Assembly: GCF_001515525.1 (NCBI RefSeq)
Contig: NZ_BCNQ01000003.1
Span: 1-64,000 of the forward strand
DNA: 64,000 nucleotides
Direction of reading: 5' to 3'
Source: Piscicoccus intestinalis NBRC 104926
GTDB lineage: Bacteria; Actinomycetota; Actinomycetes; Actinomycetales; Dermatophilaceae
Part shown: positions 24,859 through 33,572 of the stretch, one piece after another
Numbering within the stretch: position 1 is the stretch's first letter
Layout: every line of letters starts with the position of its first letter
Position numbers and translations under genes: made by a program
Notes under the pieces: model-generated
Database searches by the model: none
The model's input: only the letters and a program-made list of their open reading frames with translations
Told to the model about the DNA's origin: nothing

Positions 24859-26148
24859 ATGCCGGCGATCGTGCTGGTCGGTGCCCAGTGGGGCGACGAG
24901 GGCAAGGGCAAGGCGACGGACCTGCTCGGCGACCGGATCGACTACGTCGTGAAGTTCAACGGCGGCAACAACGCCGGTCACACCGTGGTCATCGGCGACG
25001 AGAAGTACGCGCTGCACCTGCTGCCCAGCGGCATCCTCACGCCGGGGGTCACGCCGGTCATCGCCAACGGCGTCGTCATCGACCTGTCGGTGCTGTTCAC
25101 CGAGCTCGACGACCTCGACCGGCGCGGGGTCGACACCTCGCTGCTGCGGGTCAGCGCCAACGCGCACATCATCCCGCCGTACAACACGGTGCTCGACAAG
25201 GTCGCCGAGCGGTTTCTCGGCAGCCGCAAGATCGGCACCACCGGCCGCGGCATCGGTCCGACGTACGCCGACAAGATGTCGCGCGTCGGCATCCGCGTGC
25301 AGGACCTGTACGACGAGTCGATCCTGCGCCAGAAGGTCGGCGCGGCCCTCGACTTCAAGAACCAGGTGCTCGCCAAGATCTACAACCGCCGCGCGATCGA
25401 GGCCGACCGCGTGGTCGAGGAGCTGCTCTCCTACGCCGACCGGCTCGCGCCGATGGTCACCGACACCTCGCTGGAGATCAGCCGCGCGCTCGACGCCGGC
25501 AAGACCGTGCTGTGCGAGGCGGGTCAGGCCACGCTGCTCGACGTCGACCACGGCACCTACCCGTACGTGACCAGCTCGAACGCCACCTCCGGCGGTGCCT
25601 GCACCGGAGCCGGTCTGCCGCCGACCCGCATCGACCGCGTCATCGCGGTGCTCAAGGCATTCACCACGCGCGTGGGCGAGGGCCCGTTCCCCACCGAGTT
25701 GCACGACGAGGTGGGTGACCGGCTCCGCGAGCTGGGTCAGGAGTTCGGCACGACGACCGGGCGCCCGCGGCGCGTGGGCTGGCTCGACGTCGTCATCGGC
25801 CGCTACGCCGCCCGGATCAACGGGGTCTCCGACTTCGTCATGACCAAACTCGACAACCTCGACACGTTCGAGCAGATCCCGGTGTGCGTGGCGTACGACA
25901 TCAACGGCGAGCGGGTCGACGAGATGCCGACCAGTCAGAGCGACTTCCACCACGCGCGGCCGATCTACGAGTACCTGCCCGGGTGGTGCGAGGACATCAG
26001 CGACTGCCGCACGTTCGAGGAGCTGCCGCCGCGCTGCCAGGAGTACGTGCTGTTCGTCGAGGAGCAGATCGGGGCCCGCATCTCCGCGATCGGAGTCGGT
26101 CCGGGCCGCGACGAGATCATCCAGCGGTACCCGTTGACGGGGGAGTGA
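24859..26148 (+). CDS. purA: Adenylosuccinate synthetase
   Basis: Joins aspartate to IMP using GTP, the first step from IMP to AMP. The GTP loop [14 protein letters not shown] is at residues 8-21, followed by [24 protein letters not shown] and, near the C-terminus, [10 protein letters not shown] and [10 protein letters not shown]. The length (429 aa) is standard. ATG 24859 has AGAGGG upstream. The frame is open further upstream but that stretch is the tandem repeat. The lysyl-tRNA synthetase gene starts two bases after its stop. Confidence 0.97.
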   Translation: MPAIVLVGAQWGDEGKGKATDLLGDRIDYVVKFNGGNNAGHTVVIGDEKYALHLLPSGILTPGVTPVIANGVVIDLSVLFTELDDLDRRGVDTSLLRVSANAHIIPPYNTVLDKVAERFLGSRKIGTTGRGIGPTYADKMSRVGIRVQDLYDESILRQKVGAALDFKNQVLAKIYNRRAIEADRVVEELLSYADRLAPMVTDTSLEISRALDAGKTVLCEAGQATLLDVDHGTYPYVTSSNATSGGACTGAGLPPTRIDRVIAVLKAFTTRVGEGPFPTELHDEVGDRLRELGQEFGTTTGRPRRVGWLDVVIGRYAARINGVSDFVMTKLDNLDTFEQIPVCVAYDINGERVDEMPTSQSDFHHARPIYEYLPGWCEDISDCRTFEELPPRCQEYVLFVEEQIGARISAIGVGPGRDEIIQRYPLTGE

Positions 26149-26150
26149 GT

Positions 26151-27941
26151 GTGAGCGAGCCGAACGCATCGGCATCGGAGCAGGATTGGGTCACGCGGCT
26201 GGCCGACGAGGTCGTCGCGGAGGCCACGGCCCGGCAGGGCGGGGCGTTGACACGCCCGATCGTGTGCGCGTCGGGGCTGAGCCCGAGCGGCCCGATCCAC
26301 CTGGGCAACCTGCGTGAGGTGATGGTGCCGCACTTCGTCGCCGACGAGATCGCGCGCCGCGGCATCGCGGTCGAGCACATCATCAGCTGGGACGACTACG
26401 ACCGGTTCCGCAAGGTGCCGGAAGCGGTCGAGGGCGTCGACGAGTCGTGGAACGAGCACATCGGCAAGCCGCTGACCAGCGTGCCCCCGCCGCACGGCTC
26501 CGGCTACCCGAACTGGGCCGAGCACTTCAAGGCCGTCATGAAGGCGGCGCTGGAGATGCTCGGCGTCACCTATCGCGGCATCTCTCAGACCGACCAATAC
26601 ACCTCCGGCGCCTACCGCGAGCAGGTGCTGCACGCGATGCGCGAGCGCGACCGGATCGACGCGGTGCTCGGGCGGTACCGCACCCGGGTGACCGAACCGG
26701 CTCCGGCGCGCGGGGGGCAGGGCAAGCGCGGCGCGAAGGAGGTTCTCGACGCGGCGAGCGCGCAGGCGGCCGAGCTCGCGGAGGAGGGCTCGGGCGCGGC
26801 CGGCGAGGACGACGGGTCGGGCACCGGCGGCTACTTCCCGTTCCGCCCGTACAGCACGACGTTCGGCACCGACTCCACGCAGGTCGTCAGCTACGACGAC
26901 GAGACCACCGAGCTGACGTACCTGGCGACCGGCCCGGGCGGGCAGCAGGTCACCGAGACGATGCACCTGGACCGCGACTTCCACGGCAAGCTCGTGTGGA
27001 AGGTCGACTGGCCGATGCGCTGGGCGTACGAGGGTGTCGACTTCGAGCCCTCCGGCGTCGACCACCAGTCGCCCGGCTCCTCGTTCGTCGTCGGCGGGCA
27101 GCTCGTGCAGGAGATCTTCGGCGGGCGGCAGCCGATCGGGCCGATGTACGCCTTCGTCGGGATCGCCGGCATGGCGAAGATGAGCTCGTCCAAGGGCGGG
27201 GTGCCGACGCCGGCCGACGCGCTCGTGCTGCTGGAGCCGCCGGTGCTGCGCTGGCTGTACGTGCGGCGGCGGCCGAACCAGTCGTTCACGGTGAGTTTCG
27301 ACGCCGAGCTGCTGCGGCTGTACGACGAGTGGGACGCGCTCGGGCGCAAGGTGGCCGGCGACACGGCCCAGCCCGGCGACCTGGCCGCGTACTCCCGCAG
27401 CGTGCGCACCGCCTCCCGGGAACTGACGCTGACGCCCAAGCCGGTGCCGTATCGGGCGCTGACCTCGATCATCGACATCACCGGCGGGCACCCCGAGCAG
27501 ACGCTGCGGATCCTCGAGGGCTTCGACCTCGACGGGCCCGTGCGCAGCCTCGACGACGTGCGCCCCCGGCTCGACTGCGCGAGTCAATGGGTGCGCACCC
27601 AGCTCGACCCGTCCGAGCGCACCCGGGTGCGCCGGGAGCCGAACCGGCACCTGCTGGACTCCCTGGAGCCGGCGCAGCGGGAGGCCCTCGAGCTGCTCGC
27701 GGCGCGGCTGCTCGACGACTGGACCCTCGACGGGCTGACGACCCTGACCTACGGCATCCCCAAACTGCAGGCCGGGTTCGACATCGGCGAGAAGAAGCTG
27801 CCGCCGGAGGTCAAGAAGGCCCAGCGCGACCTGTTCAAGCTGCTGTACCGGCTCCTCGTCGACTCCGACACCGGCCCGCGGCTGCCGACGCTCCTGCTGT
27901 GCGTCGGCCCCGACCGCGTCCGCCGCCTCATCACCGGCTAA
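26151..27941 (+). CDS. lysS: Lysyl-tRNA synthetase, class I, 596 aa
   Basis: Charges tRNA-Lys with lysine. The class I signatures are clear: SGLSPSGPIHLGN (HIGH motif) near residue 40 and MAKMSSSKGG (KMSKS motif) around residue 345. This is the archaeal-type enzyme (often called LysK), unrelated to the common class II bacterial enzyme. An insert of about 45 residues, rich in Ala/Gly/Glu (about 183-225), is typical of actinobacterial versions. GTG 26151 follows the purA stop by two bases with GGGGGAG upstream, so both are co-transcribed. Whether a class II enzyme also exists cannot be seen here. Confidence 0.93.
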   Translation: MSEPNASASEQDWVTRLADEVVAEATARQGGALTRPIVCASGLSPSGPIHLGNLREVMVPHFVADEIARRGIAVEHIISWDDYDRFRKVPEAVEGVDESWNEHIGKPLTSVPPPHGSGYPNWAEHFKAVMKAALEMLGVTYRGISQTDQYTSGAYREQVLHAMRERDRIDAVLGRYRTRVTEPAPARGGQGKRGAKEVLDAASAQAAELAEEGSGAAGEDDGSGTGGYFPFRPYSTTFGTDSTQVVSYDDETTELTYLATGPGGQQVTETMHLDRDFHGKLVWKVDWPMRWAYEGVDFEPSGVDHQSPGSSFVVGGQLVQEIFGGRQPIGPMYAFVGIAGMAKMSSSKGGVPTPADALVLLEPPVLRWLYVRRRPNQSFTVSFDAELLRLYDEWDALGRKVAGDTAQPGDLAAYSRSVRTASRELTLTPKPVPYRALTSIIDITGGHPEQTLRILEGFDLDGPVRSLDDVRPRLDCASQWVRTQLDPSERTRVRREPNRHLLDSLEPAQREALELLAARLLDDWTLDGLTTLTYGIPKLQAGFDIGEKKLPPEVKKAQRDLFKLLYRLLVDSDTGPRLPTLLLCVGPDRVRRLITG

Positions 27942-27988
27942 CCGAGCGGCGATCGCGCTCGCCCTCGCGTTCGGCGCCCCCACCACTT

Positions 27989-28062
27989 GGCCGAAGGCTG
28001 CTCTTTCGGCCGATGGCTAGGGTTGCAGTACGAGCCCTCGACCGAAAGGGCAGCCTTCGGCC
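27989..28062. repeat. Dispersed 30-bp-arm palindrome, family A, copy 2
   Basis: Arms 27989-28018 and 28033-28062 around a 14-nt loop. The right arm is identical to that of copy 3 (49591-49620). The left arm has three changes that weaken pairing slightly. It lies between the convergent lysS and helicase genes, 47 bp past one stop and 15 bp from the other. Confidence 0.85.
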
Positions 28063-28077
28063 GGTATTTGGGGGTTG

Positions 28078-30420
28078 TCAGGTGGGGCGCAGGACGTGCA
28101 TGCGGTGGGCGGCTCGGGTGAGCACGACGTAGAGGATGCGCGGGCCGCCGGGGGATTCGGCGACGATCTCGTCGGGGTCGAGCACGATCGTCGCGTCGTA
28201 CTCCAGGCCCTTGGTCGACATCGGGTCGACGACCGTCACCTGCTCGGCGCGCTCACCGAGGCGCTCCCGGGCGGAGGCGGCCTGGCTCGCCCAGCGGGCC
28301 GGGGCGATGACCGCCACCACCCCGTCCACCTGGTCGAGCAGTTCCGTTGCGGCCGCAGCGACCTCGGCCTCCACATCGGAGCCGGAGACGGCGCGGTCGA
28401 CCGGCTCCACGCCCGTCTCGCGCACGGCGCGGGGGATGTCGGCGTCGGGCATCGCCGCACGGATCACCAGCGCCGCGTGCTCGAAGATCTCCCGGGCGTT
28501 GCGGTAGTTCGTGTCCATGTGGAACGCCTGCCGCGGGTGCGAGCCGAACGCCTCGTCGCGGGCCGCGACCGCCTCCGCGGCGTCCGGCCAGGAGGCCTGC
28601 GCGGCGTCGCCGACGACGGTCCAGGAGGCCCACCGGCCGCGCCGCCCGACCATTCGCCACTGCATCGGAGACAGATCCTGCGCCTCGTCGACGAGCACGT
28701 GCGCGTACTCGCCGGGCGATTCGATGCGGCCGTACAGCAACCGTTCCCGGGCTTGCGCCGGGTCGGCCGGGGGCCGGCGGTCGCGCCGGCCCAGCGCCGC
28801 GTGGTTGACCGGCTCGTCCGCGGCGCCCCGCAGCTGCCCGGAGGCCACCGCCGACCCGAACGCCTCGTCGATCTCCTCGATCTGGTAGAAGCCGCGCTCG
28901 CGCTCGGCCTCCGGCACGAGCCCGACGCGGGGAGACAGATCGTCGATGAGGGCGACGTCGGCCACCGACCACGTGCCGGTCGCCAGCGCCGTGCGCATCG
29001 AGGCCGACAGCGCCTCGGCCTCCTCCTCGTCGAGCACCCCCGCGGCGTAGCGCTGAGCCCGCTCGGGATCGGCGAGCCAGAGCACCACCTCGCGCGGATC
29101 GACCGGCCGCCACCAGCGGTCGAGAAAGGCGTCGACGTCGCGGTGGTCCTCGAACGTCGCGATGAACTCCTCGCTCTCGCCGGGCTCCGGCTGCGCGGGG
29201 CGCACCTGGCGCCACGCGGCCTGCCCCAGCGCGGCGAGCATCGCGGCCCGCGAGTGGTTGCGGGTGTGTCGACGCAACACCTGCGCGCGTGCGCGCTCCA
29301 ACTCCCGGCGCCGCAGGCGCACCGCCCGGCCCCGCACCATCGCGCGCAGTTCCGCCGGGCCGCCGGGGATCTCGTCGCGCGCCGCCCGCGCCAGCACCCG
29401 CCGGATCCGCACCGACCCCTTGATCGCCGCGACGGCCGGCGGGTCGAGACGGGTCGCGGTGGCGACGTCGAGCACGTCGCCGAGCGAGCGCAGCGTCACC
29501 GACTCCTCACCGAGGGAGGGCAGCACCCGCTCGATGTACGCGGTGTACGCGGCCGACGGGCCGACGACGAGGATGCCGCCGGACTCGAACCGCCTCCGGT
29601 CGGAGTACAGCAGGTACGCGGCCCGGTGCAGCGCGACGACGGTCTTGCCGGTGCCGGGGCCGCCCGTGATGAGCGTGACCCCGCGCGCCGAGGCGCGGAT
29701 CGCCTCGTCCTGGTCGGCCTGGATCGTCGCGACGATGTCGCGCATGCGGCCGGTGCGGCTGCGGGTCAGCGCGGCCAACAACGCACCGTCTCCGAGGATG
29801 ACGAGGTCGTCGGGGGCCTCCGGCGCGAGCAGATCGTCCTCGACCCCGATGACGCGCTCGCCGCGGCAGCGCAGCACGCGGCGGCGCAGCACCCCCATCG
29901 GTTGCACCGGCGTCGCGCGGTAGAAGGGGGAGGCGGCGGGCGCGCGCCAGTCGATGACCAGCGGCTCGTAGTCGTCGTCGCGCACCCCGAGCCGCCCGAT
30001 GTAGCGGGCCTCGCGGCGCTCGGCGGGATCCGAGTCACGGTTCAAATCGCGCCCGGAGTCGTGGTCGATGTCGAGACGCCCGAAGACGAGGCCCTCGTGC
30101 TGACGGTCGAGCGTGCTCTGGCGCCGGCCCGCCGTGTAGACGAGCGCGTCGCGTTCGAACAGGCCGGTGATCTCCTCGTCACGCACGTCGCCGGTGCGGT
30201 CGGTGCGCCCCCGCGACAGGCCGTCGGCCTCGATGAGCGCCGCCCGCACCCGCGCCTTGTCGAGTTCCGCGTACACCCGGTCGACGTGCGCCTGCTCCGC
30301 CGCCAACTCCCGGGCCAGCACCGCCTCCATGTCGGCTCCGGAGCCGGGTTCGTCGGGCGCGTCGCGGTCGCCGGGGTGACCGTGGTGCCTGCTCGTCACT
30401 GCTTCGCTCGAATCGCGCAT
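28078..30420 (-). CDS. HelD-type superfamily 1 helicase / RNA polymerase recycling factor, 780 aa
   Basis: A UvrD-like ATPase with Walker A GGPGTGKTVVALHR (about residues 252-265), Walker B VLVDEAQDLSPMQWRM and GDAAQASW. An N-terminal coiled-coil arm (ELAAEQAHVDRVYAELDKAR, read in order) and FGRLD...YIGRLGV...VIDWRAPAASPFYRA match HelD proteins, which remove RNA polymerase from stalled complexes; some actinobacterial members protect against rifamycins. The C-terminal motif VVLTRAAHRMHVL is intact. ATG 30420 is the start. A specific resistance role cannot be read here. Confidence 0.87.
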   Translation of the reverse strand: MRDSSEAVTSRHHGHPGDRDAPDEPGSGADMEAVLARELAAEQAHVDRVYAELDKARVRAALIEADGLSRGRTDRTGDVRDEEITGLFERDALVYTAGRRQSTLDRQHEGLVFGRLDIDHDSGRDLNRDSDPAERREARYIGRLGVRDDDYEPLVIDWRAPAASPFYRATPVQPMGVLRRRVLRCRGERVIGVEDDLLAPEAPDDLVILGDGALLAALTRSRTGRMRDIVATIQADQDEAIRASARGVTLITGGPGTGKTVVALHRAAYLLYSDRRRFESGGILVVGPSAAYTAYIERVLPSLGEESVTLRSLGDVLDVATATRLDPPAVAAIKGSVRIRRVLARAARDEIPGGPAELRAMVRGRAVRLRRRELERARAQVLRRHTRNHSRAAMLAALGQAAWRQVRPAQPEPGESEEFIATFEDHRDVDAFLDRWWRPVDPREVVLWLADPERAQRYAAGVLDEEEAEALSASMRTALATGTWSVADVALIDDLSPRVGLVPEAERERGFYQIEEIDEAFGSAVASGQLRGAADEPVNHAALGRRDRRPPADPAQARERLLYGRIESPGEYAHVLVDEAQDLSPMQWRMVGRRGRWASWTVVGDAAQASWPDAAEAVAARDEAFGSHPRQAFHMDTNYRNAREIFEHAALVIRAAMPDADIPRAVRETGVEPVDRAVSGSDVEAEVAAAATELLDQVDGVVAVIAPARWASQAASARERLGERAEQVTVVDPMSTKGLEYDATIVLDPDEIVAESPGGPRILYVVLTRAAHRMHVLRPT

Positions 30421-30763
30421 CTGCCCTGTCGTCGTCGCGTCGCTCGTCGGTGCTCGGGTGGTGGGGTGTCCTGCGCGTCCGTGGCCGCCCGCGCGCCGGG
30501 CGTCCGTGGCCGGGTCGACACCGCCTCCCCGCGTGTGGGCGCGCGGCGCCCGTCACAGGGGAAGGTCCAAGTTTACGCACCCGGAGCCGGTGCCGGTCGA
30601 TAGGTGCACCCCGTCGACCGCGGCGCCCGACGAGTCGCGGGCGACCGGGCCCCGCGGTGCCCGACGAGTCGCGGGCGAGCGGGCCCCGCGGTGCCCGGTC
30701 TCACTCGGTGGACGCGCTCGGCCGCCGGACAGCCGCCGGAGCCCAGCCCCAGCCCCGGAGGAG
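30421..30763. other. Region between helicase and LuxR gene, with 34-bp tandem duplication
   Basis: 343 bp between two minus-strand genes. It contains the 34-bp tandem duplication (30625-30692) and, at 30592-30606, CCGGTCGATAGGTGC, the same 15 bp found in the sigma-28-type promoter near 63022. No gene follows it on the plus strand. It should also hold the helicase promoter, which I cannot place. Confidence 0.4.
30625..30692. repeat. 34-bp tandem duplication
   Basis: Two adjacent 34-bp units (30625-30658 and 30659-30692) differ at one base. A partial third unit starts at 30693 (GCCCGGTC). Such near-identity implies a recent duplication or gene conversion. Confidence 0.85.
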
Positions 30764-31768
30764 TCAGAGCCAGCCGCGCTGCACGGCCTGCACGCCGGCC
30801 TGGAACCGGGTGACGGCGCCGAGCTGCTCCATGAGGCTGCGAACCTTGCGTTCGACGGTGCGCTGGCTGATGCCGACGCGGGCGGCGATCGTCGCGTCGG
30901 TGGCGCCGGCGGCGAGCAGGCTGAGGATGAGGTGGGTCTGCCGGTTGAGGGCGCCGTCGTCGACCATCGGGGTGGCCAGCCGCCAGACGCTCTCGGCCAG
31001 GCCCGACAGGGCCAGCACGAACCGGCGGTCGTGCACGAGCAGGCAGCCCTGCCCGGAGCTGTCGTAGGAGGTGAGGTCGACGATCGCGGCGGAGGTGTCC
31101 GCGACGACGACCGAGAACGCGAGGCCGCGGGCGAACCGGCAGTCCTCCCCGGAGCGGCGTCGCTCGGTGAGGATGTCGGTGGCGCGGGGCAGGTCGAGCA
31201 CGGAGGCGTCGTACGTGGCGCGCATCCGCAGCGGCCGGCCGTGGCTGTTGGTCCACCGGCCGCGGTGGGAGGCGGGGTCGCGCCCGAACAGGTGCGCGGT
31301 GAGCGGCGAATCCTCCCGGAAGGACACGACCTCGTGTTCGGCCGACGAGACGACGTGCTCGGAGGCGTCGTACAGCTCCTGCAGGTTGTTGAGCACGACG
31401 ATGCCCTCGCCGCCCTCCGCGGAGCTCTGCCGCGCGTTGCGGTAGACGCGGGCCAACTCGGCCGAGATCGCGCGGGTCGTCGCCGCCCGGGTCTCGAGCT
31501 GCCCCGCCAGCGCGGTCAACGTGATGTCCGGCGGCAGCGCCTCCCACTGCGCGGCCCCGGTGCTGCGCAACAGGCCGAGACCCTGCAGCTCGGCCGTCGC
31601 CGCGGAGACCGTGTCGGCCTCGAAGCCGAACTCGGCGAGCTCACGTTCGGTGATGCCGGGGTGCCGCACGGCGAGCAGGTACACCTCGGTGGTCGTCCCG
31701 GGCGGCAGCGCGGCGGACAGCGGCAGACTGAGCAGGCCCGGGTCGACGCTCGGTGCGGGCCTGGTCAC
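30764..31768 (-). CDS. TrmB-like / LuxR-family transcriptional regulator, 334 aa
   Basis: The N-terminal part looks like a TrmB-type winged helix (PGTTTEVYLLAVRHPGITERELAEFGF, read in order). A central domain follows with VVLNNLQELYDASEHVVSSAEHEV and a ligand-domain-like centre. The C-terminus is a LuxR helix-turn-helix (LNRQTHLILSLLAAGATDATIAARVGISQRTVERKVRSLMEQLGA, read in order). No receiver Asp is present, so it is not a response regulator. GTG 31768 is chosen because GAGGAGG lies at the ideal distance. A palindrome about 130 bp upstream may be its operator. Targets are unknown. Confidence 0.8.
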   Translation of the reverse strand: MTRPAPSVDPGLLSLPLSAALPPGTTTEVYLLAVRHPGITERELAEFGFEADTVSAATAELQGLGLLRSTGAAQWEALPPDITLTALAGQLETRAATTRAISAELARVYRNARQSSAEGGEGIVVLNNLQELYDASEHVVSSAEHEVVSFREDSPLTAHLFGRDPASHRGRWTNSHGRPLRMRATYDASVLDLPRATDILTERRRSGEDCRFARGLAFSVVVADTSAAIVDLTSYDSSGQGCLLVHDRRFVLALSGLAESVWRLATPMVDDGALNRQTHLILSLLAAGATDATIAARVGISQRTVERKVRSLMEQLGAVTRFQAGVQAVQRGWL

Positions 31769-31896
31769 GTCAACCTCCTCGGTGGACCATTTCGCGGCCC
31801 GGATCGATGTACTCGCCCGGCACAGTAGCGAACTCGGCGTCACCACAGGCAGCCGTCGGAGTGCTGTGGGGAGCCGGTGAGCAGGCCGGGGGCGCG

Positions 31897-31910
31897 AGTG
31901 AATATTCACT
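31897..31910. promoter_or_regulatory. Perfect palindrome AGTGAATATTCACT, candidate operator
   Basis: A 14-bp perfect palindrome, AT-rich in a GC-rich context, about 130 bp upstream of the LuxR-type regulator. TATGACGAATTAT follows directly. The form fits a repressor or autoregulatory site. Confidence 0.5.
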
Positions 31911-32192
31911 TGTATGACGAATTATCCGAAGGGCCCCGGGTCCGGCCCGGTGCGGCACCATAGCTCGATAAACGCACTCGCCGGCCGCCGCTGAGCCCAC
32001 AGCACGCCGCCGACGCCGCTCGGGAAGCCCTGGCCACAGTGCAACCCGCCACAACCTGGCCGCCCCTCTTTACCTCGGGGGGTGTGGTTTGCCATTGTGA
32101 GCAACAGCTGCTCGCGCGTGGTCCCATCGCGCGAGGCAGCGCCTGCGTCGGGAGTATCGGTCCCCCTGTGCACTTCCGGCGCGGAAGGCGTC

Positions 32193-32226
32193 GCCCCCGG
32201 GAGGGTCCCCCCTGTCTCCCGGGGGC
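32193..32226 (+). terminator. GC hairpin before purD
   Basis: GCCCCCGGGAG (32193-32203) pairs with CTCCCGGGGGC (32216-32226), followed by TTCG. It lies 27 bp upstream of the purD -10 box, so it cannot attenuate that start. It may stop read-through from upstream. Confidence 0.45.
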
Positions 32227-32252
32227 TTCGCGTGTCTGCGGCTCCCGGCCAA

Positions 32253-32258
32253 TAGGGT
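32253..32258 (+). promoter_or_regulatory. -10 box of purD (leaderless)
   Basis: TAGGGT, 7 bp before GTG 32266, with no ribosome site between. Transcription should begin at the start codon. Confidence 0.5.
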
Positions 32259-32265
32259 AGGGCGC

Positions 32266-33567
32266 GTGAAGGTCCTCGTCGTCGGTTCCGGTGCCCGCGA
32301 GCACGCCATCGTCGTCGCGTTGGGGCGCGACCCGGACGTCGCCCAGATCCACGCGGTGCCAGGCAATCCCGGCATCGCGGCGCAGGCGCGGTGCCACGAG
32401 CTGGCCGAGGGCATCGACGACGGCGCGGCGGTCGCGGCGCTGGCGGGGCGTCTCGGTGTCGACCTGGTCGTCATCGGCCCGGAGGCGCCGCTGGTGGCGG
32501 GGGTCGCCGACGCGGTGCGCGCGGCCGGCATCGCCTGCTTCGGCCCGTCGCGGGAGGCGGCCCGGCTCGAGGGCAGCAAGGCCTTCGCCAAGGAGGTCAT
32601 GGCCGCCGCCGACGTGCCGACCGCCCGCTCCCACGTGTGCGCCACCCTCGAAGAGGTCATGGACGGGCTCGACGCGTTCGGGCCGCCGTACGTCGTCAAG
32701 GACGACGGGCTGGCCGCCGGTAAGGGCGTGGTCGTCACCGACAACCGCGCCCAGGCGTTGGCGCACGCGGCGCAGTGTCTGGAGCGGTCGGTCTCCCCGG
32801 GCGAGTCGGCCCCGCAGGTCGTCATCGAGGAGTTCCTCGACGGGCCCGAGATCTCGCTGTTCTGCATCACCGACGGTCAGACCGTCGTACCGCTGGCGCC
32901 CGCGCAGGACTTCAAGCGTCTGCTCGACGGTGACGAGGGCCCGAACACCGGTGGCATGGGCGCGTACTCGCCGCTGCCGTGGATCCCGGACGGGCTGGCG
33001 CGAGACGTCCTCACCCGTATCGCGGAGCCGACGGTGCGCGAGATGGCCCACCGAGGCACCTCGTTCGCCGGCGTGCTCTACGTCGGGCTCGCGCTGACCT
33101 CCCGGGGCCTGCGGGTCGTCGAGTTCAACGCCCGCTTCGGCGATCCCGAAACGCAGGTGGTGCTCGACCGGCTGCGTAGCCCGCTCGGGGCGCTGCTCAT
33201 GGCCGCCGCGACCGGCACGCTCGAGGCGGTCGGCGAGCCGGGTTGGCACTCGCACTCCAGCGTCACGGTGGTGCTCGCCGCGAACGGCTACCCGCAGGGG
33301 CCGCGCCGCGGCGACGCGATCACCGGCACCGAGCACGTGCCAGCGCCGGCGTACGTGCTGCACGCCGGCACCCGCCGCGACGACGGCGGCGACCTGCTCT
33401 CGCACGGCGGGCGGGTGCTCACCGTCGTCGCCCCCGGCGACGATCTCGACGAGGCCCGGGAACGCGCCTACGCGGCACTCGACGTCATCGAGCTGCGCGG
33501 CGGCCAGTACCGCACCGACATCGCCCTGCGCGCCGCCCGCGGCGACGTGCAGGTGCCGGCGAGGTGA
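32266..33567 (+). CDS. purD: Phosphoribosylamine-glycine ligase
   Basis: Forms glycinamide ribonucleotide from phosphoribosylamine, glycine and ATP, step two of purine synthesis. It opens with VLVVGSGAREHAI; the ATP-grasp part has YVVKDDGLAAGKGVVV, VVIEEFLDGPEISLFCITD and NTGGMGAYSPLP; and FNARFGDPETQVVL near residue 290 is the family signature. The 433-aa length is standard. GTG 32266 is backed by the -10 box just upstream. purC follows 5 bp after its stop. Confidence 0.96.
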   Translation: MKVLVVGSGAREHAIVVALGRDPDVAQIHAVPGNPGIAAQARCHELAEGIDDGAAVAALAGRLGVDLVVIGPEAPLVAGVADAVRAAGIACFGPSREAARLEGSKAFAKEVMAAADVPTARSHVCATLEEVMDGLDAFGPPYVVKDDGLAAGKGVVVTDNRAQALAHAAQCLERSVSPGESAPQVVIEEFLDGPEISLFCITDGQTVVPLAPAQDFKRLLDGDEGPNTGGMGAYSPLPWIPDGLARDVLTRIAEPTVREMAHRGTSFAGVLYVGLALTSRGLRVVEFNARFGDPETQVVLDRLRSPLGALLMAAATGTLEAVGEPGWHSHSSVTVVLAANGYPQGPRRGDAITGTEHVPAPAYVLHAGTRRDDGGDLLSHGGRVLTVVAPGDDLDEARERAYAALDVIELRGGQYRTDIALRAARGDVQVPAR

Positions 33568-33572
33568 GTGGC

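Larger units (their letters stand above)
31769..32265. other. Divergent region between LuxR-type gene and purD
   Basis: 497 bp with no supported gene. It includes an unusually AT-rich patch (about 31895-31925) with a perfect 14-bp palindrome, a second patch at 32070-32110, a GC hairpin (32193-32226) and the purD -10 box (32253-32258). Confidence 0.5.

Noticed and set aside
30038-30060. tRNA-like GGTTCAAATC sequence
   Set aside because: It lies inside the helicase coding region and no cloverleaf can be drawn around it.
28075-30603. Plus-strand open frame opposite the helicase
   Set aside because: It is composition-driven; the helicase motifs are all on the minus strand.
30592-30606. A third functional sigma-28 promoter
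   Set aside because: The -35 position at 14-15 bp does not match and no plus-strand gene follows, so it is reported only as a curiosity and not as a promoter.
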